A DNA stretch of 64,000 nucleotides, taken from Balanoglossus misakiensis (taxonomy: Eukaryota > Hemichordata). Below, piece after piece: positions 13,201-26,600 of this stretch (position 1 is its first letter; each line of letters starts with the position of its first letter). The notes beneath the pieces were generated by a model, which was not told the DNA's origin, did no database searches, and was given only the letters and a program-made list of their open reading frames with translations. The stretch is from positions 2,356,001-2,420,000 of the forward strand of contig CM082585.2 in assembly GCA_040954595.2 (NCBI GenBank). The letters run 5' to 3'. The translations under genes were made by a program, and so were the position numbers.

Positions 13201-16200
13201 TTTACCGAATTCTGTTGTGATGCGTAGAACACATACATATGCCTATGCGCATAAGAAAGTTTTCCACTAGACTCCGTAGATCGACGAATAGTTCTAAAAT
13301 GTCCATGGTTGCTTCCAAACAAAGCCTGGTTTGTTTACAAAATTCTGTTGTGATGCGCAGAACACATAGATAGGCCTATGCGCATATGAACGTTTTCCAC
13401 TATACTCTGTAGATCGAGAGTTAGTTCTAAAATTTCCATGTTTGCTTCCAAACAGCCTCGTTTATTTACGGAATTCTGTTTTGAGGCGCAGAACACATAG
13501 ATAGGCATATGTGCATAAGAAAGTTTTCCACTATAGACTCTGTACATCGAGAGATAGTTCTAAAATTTCCATGGTTGCTTCCAAACACAGCCTCGTTTGT
13601 TTACAAAATTCTGTTGTGATGCGCAGAACACATATATAGGCCTATGCGCATAAGAACGTTTTCCACTAGACTCTGTAGATCGACGGATAGTTCTAAAATT
13701 TCCATGGTTGCTTCCAAACAGCCTCGTTTATTTACCGAATTCTGTTGTGAGGCACAGAACACATAGATAGGCCTATGTGAATAAGAAAGTTTTCCACTAT
13801 AGACTCTGTAGATCGAGAGATAGTTGTAAAATTTCCATGGTTGCTTCCAAACAGCCTCGTTTATTTACCGATTTCTGTTGTGAGGCGCAGAACACATAGA
13901 TAGGCCTATGCGCATAAAAAACTTTTCAACTTTAGATCAACGGATAGTTCTAAAATTTCCATGGTTGTTTCCAAACAGCCTCGTTTATTTACCGAATTCT
14001 GTTGTGATGCGCAGAACACATATATAGGCCTATGCGCATAATAACGTTTTCCACTAGACTCTGTAGATCGACGGATAGTTGTAAAATTTCCATGGTTGCT
14101 TTCAAACAGCCTCGTTTATTTACCGAATTCTGTTGTGAGGCGCAGAACACATAGATAGGCATATGTGCATAAGAAAGTTTTCCACTATAGACTCTGTAGA
14201 TCGAGAGATAGTTCTAAAATGTCCATGGTTGCTTCCAAACACAGCCTCGTTTGTTTACAAAATTCTGTTGTGATGCGCAGAACACATATATAGGCCTATG
14301 CGCATAAGAACGTTTCCACTAGACTCTGTAGATCGACGGATAGCTGTAAAATTTCCATGGTTGCTTTTAAACAGCCTCGTTTATTTACCGATTTCTGTTG
14401 TGAGGCGCAGAACACATAGATAGGCATATGTGCATAAGAAAGTTTTCCACTATAGACTCTGTAGATCGAGAGATAGTTCTAAAATGTCCATGGTTGCTTC
14501 CAAACACAGCCTCGTTTATTTACCGATTTCTGTTGTGATGCGCATAACACATAGATAGGCCTATGCGCATAAGAACGTTTTCCACTAGACTCTGTAGATC
14601 GACGGATAGTTCTAAAATTTCAATGGTTGCTTCCAAACAGCCTCGTTTATTTACCGAATTCTGTTGTGATGCGCAGAACACATGATAGGACTATGCGCAT
14701 AAGAAATTTTTCCACCAGACTCTGTAGATCGACGGATAGTTGTAAAATTTCCATGGTTGCTTCCAAACAGCATCGTTTATTTACCGAATTCTGTTGTGAG
14801 GCGCAGAACACGTAATAGGTCTATGCGCATAAGGAAGTTTTCCACTAGACTCTGTAGATCGACGGATAGTTGTACAATTTCCATGGTTGCTTCCAAACAG
14901 CCTCTTTTATTTACCGATTTCTGTTGTGAGGCGCAGAACACATGATAGGCCTATGCGCATAAGACATTTTTCCACTAGACTCTGTAGATCGACGGATAGT
15001 TCTAAAATTTCCATGGTTGCTTCCAAACAGCCTCGTTTATTTACCGAATTCTGTTGTGAGGCGCAGAGCACGTAATAGGCCTATGCGCATAAGAAAGTTT
15101 TCCACCAGACTCCGTAGATCGACGGATAGTTGTAAAATTTCCATGGTTGTTTCCAAACACAGCCTCGTTCATTTACAAAATTCTGTTGTTATGCGCTGAA
15201 CACATACATATGCCTATGCGCATAAGAAAGTTTCCAGTAGACTCTGTAGATCGACGGATAGTTCTAAAATTTCCATGATTGCTTCCAAACACATCCTCGA
15301 TTATTTACAAAATTCTGTTGTGATGCGCAGAACACATAGATAGGCCTATGCGCATATGAACGTTTTCCACTATACACTGTAGATCGAGAGATAGTTCTAA
15401 AACTTCCATGTTTGCTTCCAAACAGCCTCGTTTATTTGCGGAATTCTGTTTTGAGGCGCAGAACACATAGATAGGCATATGTGAATAAGAACGTTTTCCA
15501 CTATAGACTCTGTAGATCGAGAGATAGTTGTAAAATTTCCATGGTTGCTTCCAAACAGCCTCGTTTATTTACCGATTTCTGTTGTGAGGCGCAGAACACA
15601 TAGATAGGCTTATGCGCATAAAAAACTTTTCAACTTTAGATCAACGGATAGTTCAAAAATTTCCATGGTTGTTTCCAAACAGCCTCGTTTATTTACCGAA
15701 TTCTGTTGTGATGCGTAGAACACATACATATGCCTATGCGCATAAGAAAGTTTTCCACTAGACTCCGTAGATCGACGAATAGTTCTAAAATGTCCATGGT
15801 TGCTTCCAAACAAAGCCTGGTTTGTTTACAAAATTCTGTTGTGATGCGCAGAACACATAGATAGGCCTATGCGCATATGAACGTTTTCCACTATACTCTG
15901 TAGATCGAGAGTTAGTTCTAAAATTTCCATGTTTGCTTCCAAACAGCCTCGTTTATTTACGGAATTCTGTTTTGAGGCGCAGAACACATAGATAGGCATA
16001 TGTGCATAAGAAAGTTTTCCACTATAGACTCTGTACATCGAGAGATAGTTCTAAAATTTCCATGGTTGCTTCCAAACACAGCCTCGTTTGTTTACAAAAT
16101 TCTGTTGTGATGCGCAGAACACATATATAGGCCTATGCGCATAAGAACGTTTTCCACTAGACTCTGTAGATCGACGGATAGTTCTAAAATTTCCATGGTT

Positions 16201-16676
16201 GCTTCCAAACAGCCTCGTTTATTTACCGAATTCTGTTGTGAGGCACAGAACACATAGATAGGCCTATGTGCATAAGAAAGTTTTCCACTATAGACTCTGT
16301 AGATCGAGAGATAGTTCTAAAATGTCCATGGTTGCTTTCAAACACAGCCTCGTTTGTTTACAAAATTCTTTTGTGATGCGCAGAACACATATATAGGCCT
16401 ATGCGCATAAGAACGTTTTCCACTAGACTCTGTAGATCGACGGATAGTTGTAAAATTTCCATGGTTGCTTCCAAACAGCCTCGTTTATTTACCGAATTCT
16501 GTTGTGAGGCACACAACACATAGATAGGCCTATGTGCATAAGAAAGTTTTCCACTATAGACTCTGTAGATCGAGAGATAGTTCTAAAATGTCCATGGTTG
16601 CTTCCAAACACAGCCTCGTTTGTTTACAAAATTCTGTTGTGATGCGCAGAACACATATATAGGCCTATGCGCATAA
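10257..16676. repeat. Large satellite segmental duplication, 7,484-bp offset, copy 2
   Basis: Second copy of 2773-9192; I saw almost no substitutions over 6.4 kb. The left edge falls near 10257, upstream of which the monomer order differs. About 1.06 kb of other satellite (9193-10256) separates the copies, so the copying was in monomer register but the repeated segments do not abut. Confidence 0.88.
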
Positions 16677-18155
16677 TAACGTTTTCCACTAGACTCTGTA
16701 GATCGACGGATAGTTGTAAAATTTCCATGGTTGCTTCCAAACAGCCTCGTTTATTTACCGAATTCTGTTGTGAGGCGCAGAACACATAGATAGGCATATG
16801 TGCATAAGAAAGTTTTCCACTATAGACTCTGTAGATCGAGAGATAGTTCTAAAATGTCCATGGTTGCTACCAAACACAGCCTCGTTTGTTTACAAAATTC
16901 TGTTGTGATGCGCAGAACACATATATAGGCCTATGCGCATAAGAACGTTTCCACTAGACTCTGTAGATCGACGGATAGCTATACAATTTCCATGGTTGCT
17001 TCCAAACAGCCTCGTTTATTTACCGATTTCTGTTGTGAGGCGCAGAACACATGATAGGCCTATGCGCATGAGACATTTTTCCACTAGACTCTGTAGATCG
17101 ACGGATAGTTGTAAAATTTCATGGTTGCTTCCAAACACAGCCTCGTTTGTTTACAAAATTCTGTTGTGATGCGCAGAACACATATATAGGCCTATGCGCA
17201 TAATAACGTTTTCCACTAGACTCTGTAGATCGACGGATAGTTGTAAAATTTCCATGGTTGCTTCCAAACAGCCTCGTTTATTTACCGAATTCTGTTGTGA
17301 GGCGCAGAACACATAGATAGGCATATGTGCATAAGAAAGTTTTCCACTATAGACTCTGTAGATCGAGAGATAGTTCTAAAATGTCCATGGTTGCTACCAA
17401 ACACAGCCTCGTTTGTTTACAAAATTCTGTTGTGATGCGCAGAACACATATATAGGCCTATGCGCATAAGAACGTTTCCACTAGACTCTGTAGATCGACG
17501 GATAGTTGTACAATTTCCATGGTTGCTTCCAAACAGCCTCGTTTATTTACCGATTTCTGTTGTGAGGCGCAGAACACATGATAGGCCTATGCGCATAAGA
17601 AAGTTTTCCACCAGACTCCGTAGATCGACGGATAGTTGTAAAATTTCCATGGTTGTTTCCAAACACAGCCTCGTTCATTTACAAAATTCTGTTGTTATGC
17701 GCTGAACACATACATATGCCTATGCGCATAAGAAAGTTTCCACTAGACTCTGTAGATCGACGGATAGTTCTAAAATTTCCATGATTGCTTCCAAACACAT
17801 CCTCGATTATTTACAAAATTCTGTTGTGATGCGCAGAACACATAGATAGGCCTATGCGCATATGAACGTTTTCCACTATACACTGTAGATCGAGAGATAG
17901 TTCTAAAACTTCCATGTTTGCTTCCAAACAGCCTCGTTTATTTGCGGAATTCTGTTTTGAGGCGCAGAACACATAGATAGGCATATGTGAATAAGAAAGT
18001 TTTCCACTATAGACTCTGTAGATCGAGAGATAGTTGTAAAATTTCCATGGTTGCTTCCAAACAGCCTCGTTTATTTACCGATTTCTGTTGTGAGGCGCAG
18101 AACACATAGATAGGCCTATGCGCATAAAAAACTTTTCAACTTTAGATCAACGGAT
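14131..18155. repeat. Satellite block shared at 14,845-bp distance, copy 1
   Basis: About 4.0 kb matching 28976-33000 at a constant 14,845-bp offset (about 113 monomers). It overlaps the end of the 7,484-bp duplicate and carries the private GCTATACAATTTCC variant at about 16979. Scattered single-base differences distinguish the copies, for example CAAACAGCC at 16206 against CAGACAGCC at 31051. Confidence 0.82.
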
Positions 18156-21100
18156 AGTTCTAAAATTTCCATGGTTGCTTCCAAACACAGCCTCGTTTGT
18201 TTACAAAATTCTGTTGTGATGCGCAGAACACATATATAGGCCTATGCGCATAAGAACGTTTTCCACTAGACTCTGTATATCCACGGATAGCTGTAAAATT
18301 GCCATGTTTGCTTCCAAACAGCCTCGTTTATTTACGGAATTCTGTTTTTAGGCGCAGAACACATAGATAGGCATATGTGCATAAGAAAGTTTTCCACTAT
18401 AGACTCTGTAGATCGAGAGATAGTTCTAAAATGTCCATGGTTGCTTCCAAACACAGCCTCGTTTGTTTACAAAATTCTGTTGTGATGCGCAGAACACATA
18501 TATAGGCCTATGCGCAAAAGAACGTTTTCCACTAGACTCTGTAGATCGACGGATAGCTGTAAAATTTCCATGGTTGCTTCCAAACTGCCTCGTTTATTTA
18601 CCGATTTCTGTTGTGAGGCGCAGAACACATGATAGGCCTATGCGCATAAGACATTTTTCCACTAGACTCTGTAGATCGACGGATAGTTCTAACATTTCCA
18701 TGGTTGCTTCCAAACAGCCTCGTTTATTTACGGAATTCTGTTGTGAGGCGCAGAACACGTAATAGGCCTATGCGCATTAGAAAGTTTTCCACAAGACTCT
18801 GTAGATCGACGGATAGTTGTAAAATGTCCATGGTTGCTTCCAAATACAGCCTCGTTTATTTACCGATTTCTGTTGTGATGCGCATAACACATATATAGGC
18901 CTATGCGCAAAAGAACGTTTTCCACTAGACTCTGTAGATCGACGGATAGCTGTAAAATTTCCATGTTTGCTTGCAAACAGCCTCGTTTATTTACGGAATT
19001 CTGTTTTGAGGCGCAGAACACATGATAGGCCTATGCGCATACGACATTTTTCCACTAGACTCTGTAGATCGACGGATAGTTGTAAAATGTCCATGGTTGC
19101 TTCCAAACAACCTCGTTTGTTTACCGAATTCTGTTGTGATGCGCAGAACACATATATAGGCCTATGCGCATAAGAACGTTTTCCACTAGACTCTGTAGAT
19201 CGACGGATAGTTGTAAAATGTTCATGGTTGCTTCCAAATACAGCCTCGTTTATTTACCGATTTCTGTTGTGATGCGCATAACACATAGATAGGCCTATGC
19301 GCATTATAACGTTTTCCACTAGACTCTGTAGATCGACGGATAGTTGTAAAATTTCCATGGTTGCTTCCAAACAGCCTCGTTTATTTACCGAATTCTGTTG
19401 TTAGGCGCAGAACACGTTATAGGCCTATGCGCATAAGAAAGTTTTCCACCAGACTCTGTAGATCGACGGATAGTTGTAAAATTTCCATGGTTGCTTCCAA
19501 ACAGCCTCGTTTATTTACCGAATTCTGTTGTTAGGCGCAGAACACGTTATAGGCCTATGCGCATAAGAAAGTTTTCCACCAGACTCTGTAGATGGACTGA
19601 TAGTTGTAAAATTTCCATGGTTGCTTCCAAACAGCCTCGTTTATTTACTGATTTCTGTTGTGAGGCGCAGAACACATGATAGGCCAATGCGCATAAGACA
19701 TTTTTCCACTAGACTCTGTAGATCGACGGATAGTTGTAAAATTTCCATGGTTGCTTCCAAACAACCTCGTTTGTTTACGAATTCTGTTGTGATGCGCAGA
19801 ACACATATATAGGGCTATGCGCATAAGAAAGTTTTCCACCAGACTCCGTAGATCGACGGATAGTTGTAAAATTTCCATGGTTGCTTCCAAACAGCCTCGT
19901 TTATTTACCGAATTCTGTTGTGAGGCGCAGAACACATAGATAGGCATATGTGCATAAGAAAGTTTTCCACTATAGACTCTGTAGATCGAGAGATAGTTCT
20001 AAAATGTCCATGGTTGCTACCAAACACAGCCTCGTTTGTTTACAAAATTCTGTTGTGATGCGCAGAACACATAGATAGGCCTATGCGCATATGAACGTTT
20101 TCCACCATACACTGTAGATCGAGAGATAGTTCTAAAACTTCCATGTTTGCTTCCAAACAGCCTCGTTTATTTGCGGAATTCTGTTTTGAGGCGCAGAACA
20201 CATAGATAGGCATATGTGAATAAGAAAGTTTTCCACTATAGACTCTGTAGATCGAGAGATAGTTGTAAAATTTCCATGGTTGCTTCCAAACAGCCTCGTT
20301 TATTTACCGATTTCTGTTGTGAGGCGCAGAACACATAGATAGGCCTATGCGCATAAAAAACTTTTCAACTTTAGATCAACGGATAGTTCTAAAATTTCCA
20401 TGGTTGTTTCCAAACAGCCTCGTTTATTTACCGAATTCTGTTGTGATGCGTAGAACACATACATATGCCTATGCGCATAAGAAAGTTTTCCACTAGACTC
20501 CGTAGATCGACGAATAGTTCTAAAATGTCCATGGTTGCTTCCAAACAAAGCCTGGTTTGTTTACAAAATTCTGTTGTGATGCGCAGAACACATAGATAGG
20601 CCTATGCGCATATGAACGTTTTCCACTATACTCTGTAGATCGAGAGATAGTTCTAAAATTTCCATGTTTGCTTCCAAACAGCCTCGTTTATTTACGGAAT
20701 TCTGTTTTGAGGCGCAGAACACATAGATAGGCATATGTGCATAAGAAAGTTTTCCACTATAGACTCTGTAGATCGAGAGATAGTTCTAAAATGTCCATGG
20801 TTGCTTCCAAACACAGCCTCGTTTGTTTACAAAATTCTGTTGTGATGCGCAGAACACATATATAGGCCTATGCGCATAATAACGTTTTCCACTAGACTCT
20901 GTACATCGACGGATAGTTGTAAAATTTCCATGGTTGCTTCCAAACAGCCTCGTTTATTTACCGAATTCTGTTGTAAGGCACAGAACACATAGATAGGCCT
21001 ATGTGCATAAGAAAGTTTTCCACTATAGACTCTGTAGATCGAGAGATAGTTCTAAAATGTCCATGGTTGCTTCCAAACACAGCCTCGTTTGTTTACAAAA

Positions 21101-23061
21101 TTCTGTTGTGATGCGCAGAACACATATATAGGCCTATGCGCATAATAACGTTTTCCACTAGACTCTGTAGATCGACGGATAGTTGTAAAATTTCCATGGT
21201 TGCTTCCAAACAGCCTCGTTTATTTACCGAATTCTGTTGTGAGGCGCAGAACACATAGATAGGCATATGTGCATAAGAAAGTTTTCCACTATAGACTCTG
21301 TAGATCGAGAGATAGTTCTAAAATGTCCATGGTTGCTACCAAACACAGCCTCGTTTGTTTACAAAATTCTGTTGTGATGCGCAGAACACATATATAGGCC
21401 TATGCGCATAAGAACGTTTCCACTAGACTCTGTAGATCGACGGATAGTTGTAAAATTTCCATGGTTGCTTCCAAACAGCCTCGTTTATTTACCGAATTCT
21501 GTTGTTAGGCGCAGAACACGTTATAGGCCTATGCGCATAAGAAAGTTTTCCACCAGACTCTGTAGATGGACTGATAGTTGTAAAATTTCCATGGTTGCTT
21601 CCAAACAGCCTCGTTTATTTACTGATTTCTGTTGTGAGGCGCAGAACACATGATAGGCCAATGCGCATAAGACATTTTTCCACTAGACTCTGTAGATCGA
21701 CGGATAGTTGTAAAATTTCCATGGTTGCTTCCAAACAACCTCGTTTGTTTACGAATTCTGTTGTGATGCGCAGAACACATATATAGGCCTATGCGCATAA
21801 GAACGTTTTCCACTAGACTCTGTAGATCGAGAGATAGTTCTAAAATTTCCATGGTTGCTTCCAAACAGCCTCGTTTATTTACCGAATTCTGTTGTGAGAC
21901 GCAGAACACGTAATAGGCCTATGCGCATAAGAAAGTTTTCCACCAGACTCCGTAGATCGACGGATAGTTGTAAAATTTCCATGGTTGCTTCCAAACAGCC
22001 TCGTTTATTTACCGAATTCTGTTGTGAGGCGCAGAACACATAGATAGGCATATGTGCATAAGAAAGTTTTCCACTATAGACTCTGTAGATCGAGAGATAG
22101 TTCTAAAATGTCCATGGTTGCTACCAAACACAGCCTCGTTTGTTTACAAAATTCTGTTGTGATGCGCAGAACACATAGATAGGCCTATGCGCATATGAAC
22201 GTTTTCCACTATACACTGTAGATCGAGAGATAGTTCTAAAACTTCCATGTTTGCTTCCAAACAGCCTCGTTTATTTGCGGAATTCTGTTTTGAGGCGCAG
22301 AACACATAGATAGGCATATGTGAATAAGAAAGTTTTCCACTATAGACTCTGTAGATCGAGAGATAGTTGTAAAATTTCCATGGTTGCTTCCAAACAGCCT
22401 CGTTTATTTACCGATTTCTGTTGTGAGGCGCAGAACACATAGATAGGCCTATGCGCATAAAAAACTTTTCAACTTTAGATCAACGGATAGTTCTAAAATT
22501 TCCATGGTTGTTTCCAAACAGCCTCGTTTATTTACCGAATTCTGTTGTGATGCGCAGAACACATATATAGGCCTATGCGCATAATAACGTTTTCCACTAG
22601 ACTCTGTAGATCGACGGATAGTTGTAAAATTTCCATGGTTGCTTTCAAACAGCCTCGTTTATTTACCGAATTCTGTTGTGAGGCGCAGAACACATAGATA
22701 GGCATATGTGCATAAGAAAGTTTTCCACTATAGACTCTGTAGATCGAGAGATAGTTCTAAAATGTCCATGGTTGCTTCCAAACACAGCCTCGTTTGTTTA
22801 CAAAATTCTGTTGTGATGCGCAGAACACATATATAGGCCTATGCGCATAAGAACGTTTCCACTAGACTCTGTAGATCGACGGATAGCTGTAAAATTTCCA
22901 TGGTTGCTTTTAAACAGCCTCGTTTATTTACCGATTTCTGTTGTGAGGCGCAGAACACATAGATAGGCATATGTGCATAAGAAAGTTTTCCACTATAGAC
23001 TCTGTAGATCGAGAGATAGTTCTAAAATGTCCATGGTTGCTTCCAAACACAGCCTCGTTTA
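17581..23061. repeat. Satellite segmental duplication, 6,037-bp offset, copy 1
   Basis: About 5.5 kb repeated at 23618-29098 with a constant 6,037-bp offset (46 monomers). Diagnostic shared variants include CTGTATATCCACGG, GCGCAAAAGAACG, GATGGACTGATAG and GTTAGGCGCAG. Very few differences were seen, such as AAAATTTCC near 18956 against AAAATGTCC near 24993. Confidence 0.88.
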
Positions 23062-23617
23062 TTTACCGATTTCTGTTGTGATGCGCATAACACATAGATA
23101 GGCCTATGCGCATAAGAACGTTTTCCACTAGACTCTGTAGATCGACGGATAGTTCTAAAATTTCAATGGTTGCTTCCAAACAGCCTCGTTTATTTACCGA
23201 ATTCTGTTGTGATGCGCAGAACACATGATAGGACTATGCGCATAAGAAATTTTTCCACCAGACTCTGTAGATCGACGGATAGTTGTAAAATTTCCATGGT
23301 TGCTTCCAAACAGCATCGTTTATTTACCGAATTCTGTTGTGAGGCGCAGAACACGTAATAGGTCTATGCGCATAAGGAAGTTTTCCACTAGACTCTGTAG
23401 ATCGACGGATAGTTGTACAATTTCCATGGTTGCTTCCAAACAGCCTCTTTTATTTACCGATTTCTGTTGTGAGGCGCAGAACACATGATAGGCCTATGCG
23501 CATAAGACATTTTTCCACTAGACTCTGTAGATCGACGGATAGTTCTAAAATTTCCATGGTTGCTTCCAAACAGCCTCGTTTATTTACCGAATTCTGTTGT
23601 GAGGCGCAGAGCACGTA

Positions 23618-26600
23618 ATAGGCCTATGCGCATAAGAAAGTTTTCCACCAGACTCCGTAGATCGACGGATAGTTGTAAAATTTCCATGGTTGTTTCCAAA
23701 CACAGCCTCGTTCATTTAAAAAATTCTGTTGTTATGCGCTGAACACATACATATGCCTATGCGCATAAGAAAGTTTCCACTAGACTCTGTAGATCGACGG
23801 ATAGTTCTAAAATTTCCATGATTGCTTCCAAACACATCCTCGATTATTTACAAAATTCTGTTGTGATGCGCAGAACACATAGATAGGCCTATGCGCATAT
23901 GAACGTTTTCCACTATACACTGTAGATCGAGAGATAGTTCTAAAACTTCCATGTTTGCTTCCAAACAGCCTCGTTTATTTGCGGAATTCTGTTTTGAGGC
24001 GCAGAACACATAGATAGGCATATGTGAATAAGAAAGTTTTCCACTATAGACTCTGTAGATCGAGAGATAGTTGTAAAATTTCCATGGTTGCTTCCAAACA
24101 GCCTCGTTTATTTACCGATTTCTGTTGTGAGGCGCAGAACACATAGATAGGCCTATGCGCATAAAAAACTTTTCAACTTTAGATCAACGGATAGTTCTAA
24201 AATTTCCATGGTTGCTTCCAAACACAGCCTCGTTTGTTTACAAAATTCTGTTGTGATGCGCAGAACACATATATAGGCCTATGCGCATAAGAACGTTTTC
24301 CACTAGACTCTGTATATCCACGGATAGCTGTAAAATTGCCATGTTTGCTTCCAAACAGCCTCGTTTATTTACGGAATTCTGTTTTTAGGCGCAGAACACA
24401 TAGATAGGCATATGTGCATAAGAAAGTTTTCCACTATAGACTCTGTAGATCGAGAGATAGTTCTAAAATGTCCATGGTTGCTTCCAAACACAGCCTCGTT
24501 TGTTTACAAAATTCTGTTGTGATGCGCAGAACACATATATAGGCCTATGCGCAAAAGAACGTTTTCCACTAGACTCTGTAGATCGACGGATAGCTGTAAA
24601 ATTTCCATGGTTGCTTCCAAACTGCCTCGTTTATTTACCGATTTCTGTTGTGAGGCGCAGAACACATGATAGGCCTATGCGCATAAGACATTTTTCCACT
24701 AGACTCTGTAGATCGACGGATAGTTCTAACATTTCCATGGTTGCTTCCAAACAGCCTCGTTTATTTACGGAATTCTGTTGTGAGGCGCAGAACACGTAAT
24801 AGGCCTATGCGCATTAGAAAGTTTTCCACAAGACTCTGTAGATCGACGGATAGTTGTAAAATGTCCATGGTTGCTTCCAAATACAGCCTCGTTTATTTAC
24901 CGATTTCTGTTGTGATGCGCATAACACATATATAGGCCTATGCGCAAAAGAACGTTTTCCACTAGACTCTGTAGATCGACGGATAGCTGTAAAATGTCCA
25001 TGTTTGCTTGCAAACAGCCTCGTTTATTTACGGAATTCTGTTTTGAGGCGCAGAACACATGATAGGCCTATGCGCATACGACATTTTTCCACTAGACTCT
25101 GTAGATCGACGGATAGTTGTAAAATGTCCATGGTTGCTTCCAAACAACCTCGTTTGTTTACCGAATTCTGTTGTGATGCGCAGAACACATATATAGGCCT
25201 ATGCGCATAAGAACGTTTTCCACTAGACTCTGTAGATCGACGGATAGTTGTAAAATGTTCATGGTTGCTTCCAAATACAGCCTCGTTTATTTACCGATTT
25301 CTGTTGTGATGCGCATAACACATAGATAGGCCTATGCGCATTATAACGTTTTCCACTAGACTCTGTAGATCGACGGATAGTTGTAAAATTTCCATGGTTG
25401 CTTCCAAACAGCCTCGTTTATTTACCGAATTCTGTTGTTAGGCGCAGAACACGTTATAGGCCTATGCGCATAAGAAAGTTTTCCACCAGACTCTGTAGAT
25501 CGACGGATAGTTGTAAAATTTCCATGGTTGCTTCCAAACAGCCTCGTTTATTTACCGAATTCTGTTGTTAGGCGCAGAACACGTTATAGGCCTATGCGCA
25601 TAAGAAAGTTTTCCACCAGACTCTGTAGATGGACTGATAGTTGTAAAATTTCCATGGTTGCTTCCAAACAGCCTCGTTTATTTACTGATTTCTGTTGTGA
25701 GGCGCAGAACACATGATAGGCCAATGCGCATAAGACATTTTTCCACTAGACTCTGTAGATCGACGGATAGTTGTAAAATTTCCATGGTTGCTTCCAAACA
25801 ACCTCGTTTGTTTACGAATTCTGTTGTGATGCGCAGAACACATATATAGGGCTATGCGCATAAGAAAGTTTTCCACCAGACTCCGTAGATCGACGGATAG
25901 TTGTAAAATTTCCATGGTTGCTTCCAAACAGCCTCGTTTATTTACCGAATTCTGTTGTGAGGCGCAGAACACATAGATAGGCATATGTGCATAAGAAAGT
26001 TTTCCACTATAGACTCTGTAGATCGAGAGATAGTTCTAAAATGTCCATGGTTGCTACCAAACACAGCCTCGTTTGTTTACAAAATTCTGTTGTGATGCGC
26101 AGAACACATAGATAGGCCTATGCGCATATGAACGTTTTCCACCATACACTGTAGATCGAGAGATAGTTCTAAAACTTCCATGTTTGCTTCCAAACAGCCT
26201 CGTTTATTTGCGGAATTCTGTTTTGAGGCGCAGAACACATAGATAGGCATATGTGAATAAGAAAGTTTTCCACTATAGACTCTGTAGATCGAGAGATAGT
26301 TGTAAAATTTCCATGGTTGCTTCCAAACAGCCTCGTTTATTTACCGATTTCTGTTGTGAGGCGCAGAACACATAGATAGGCCTATGCGCATAAAAAACTT
26401 TTCAACTTTAGATCAACGGATAGTTCTAAAATTTCCATGGTTGTTTCCAAACAGCCTCGTTTATTTACCGAATTCTGTTGTGATGCGTAGAACACATACA
26501 TATGCCTATGCGCATAAGAAAGTTTTCCACTAGACTCCGTAGATCGACGAATAGTTCTAAAATGTCCATGGTTGCTTCCAAACAAAGCCTGGTTTGTTTA

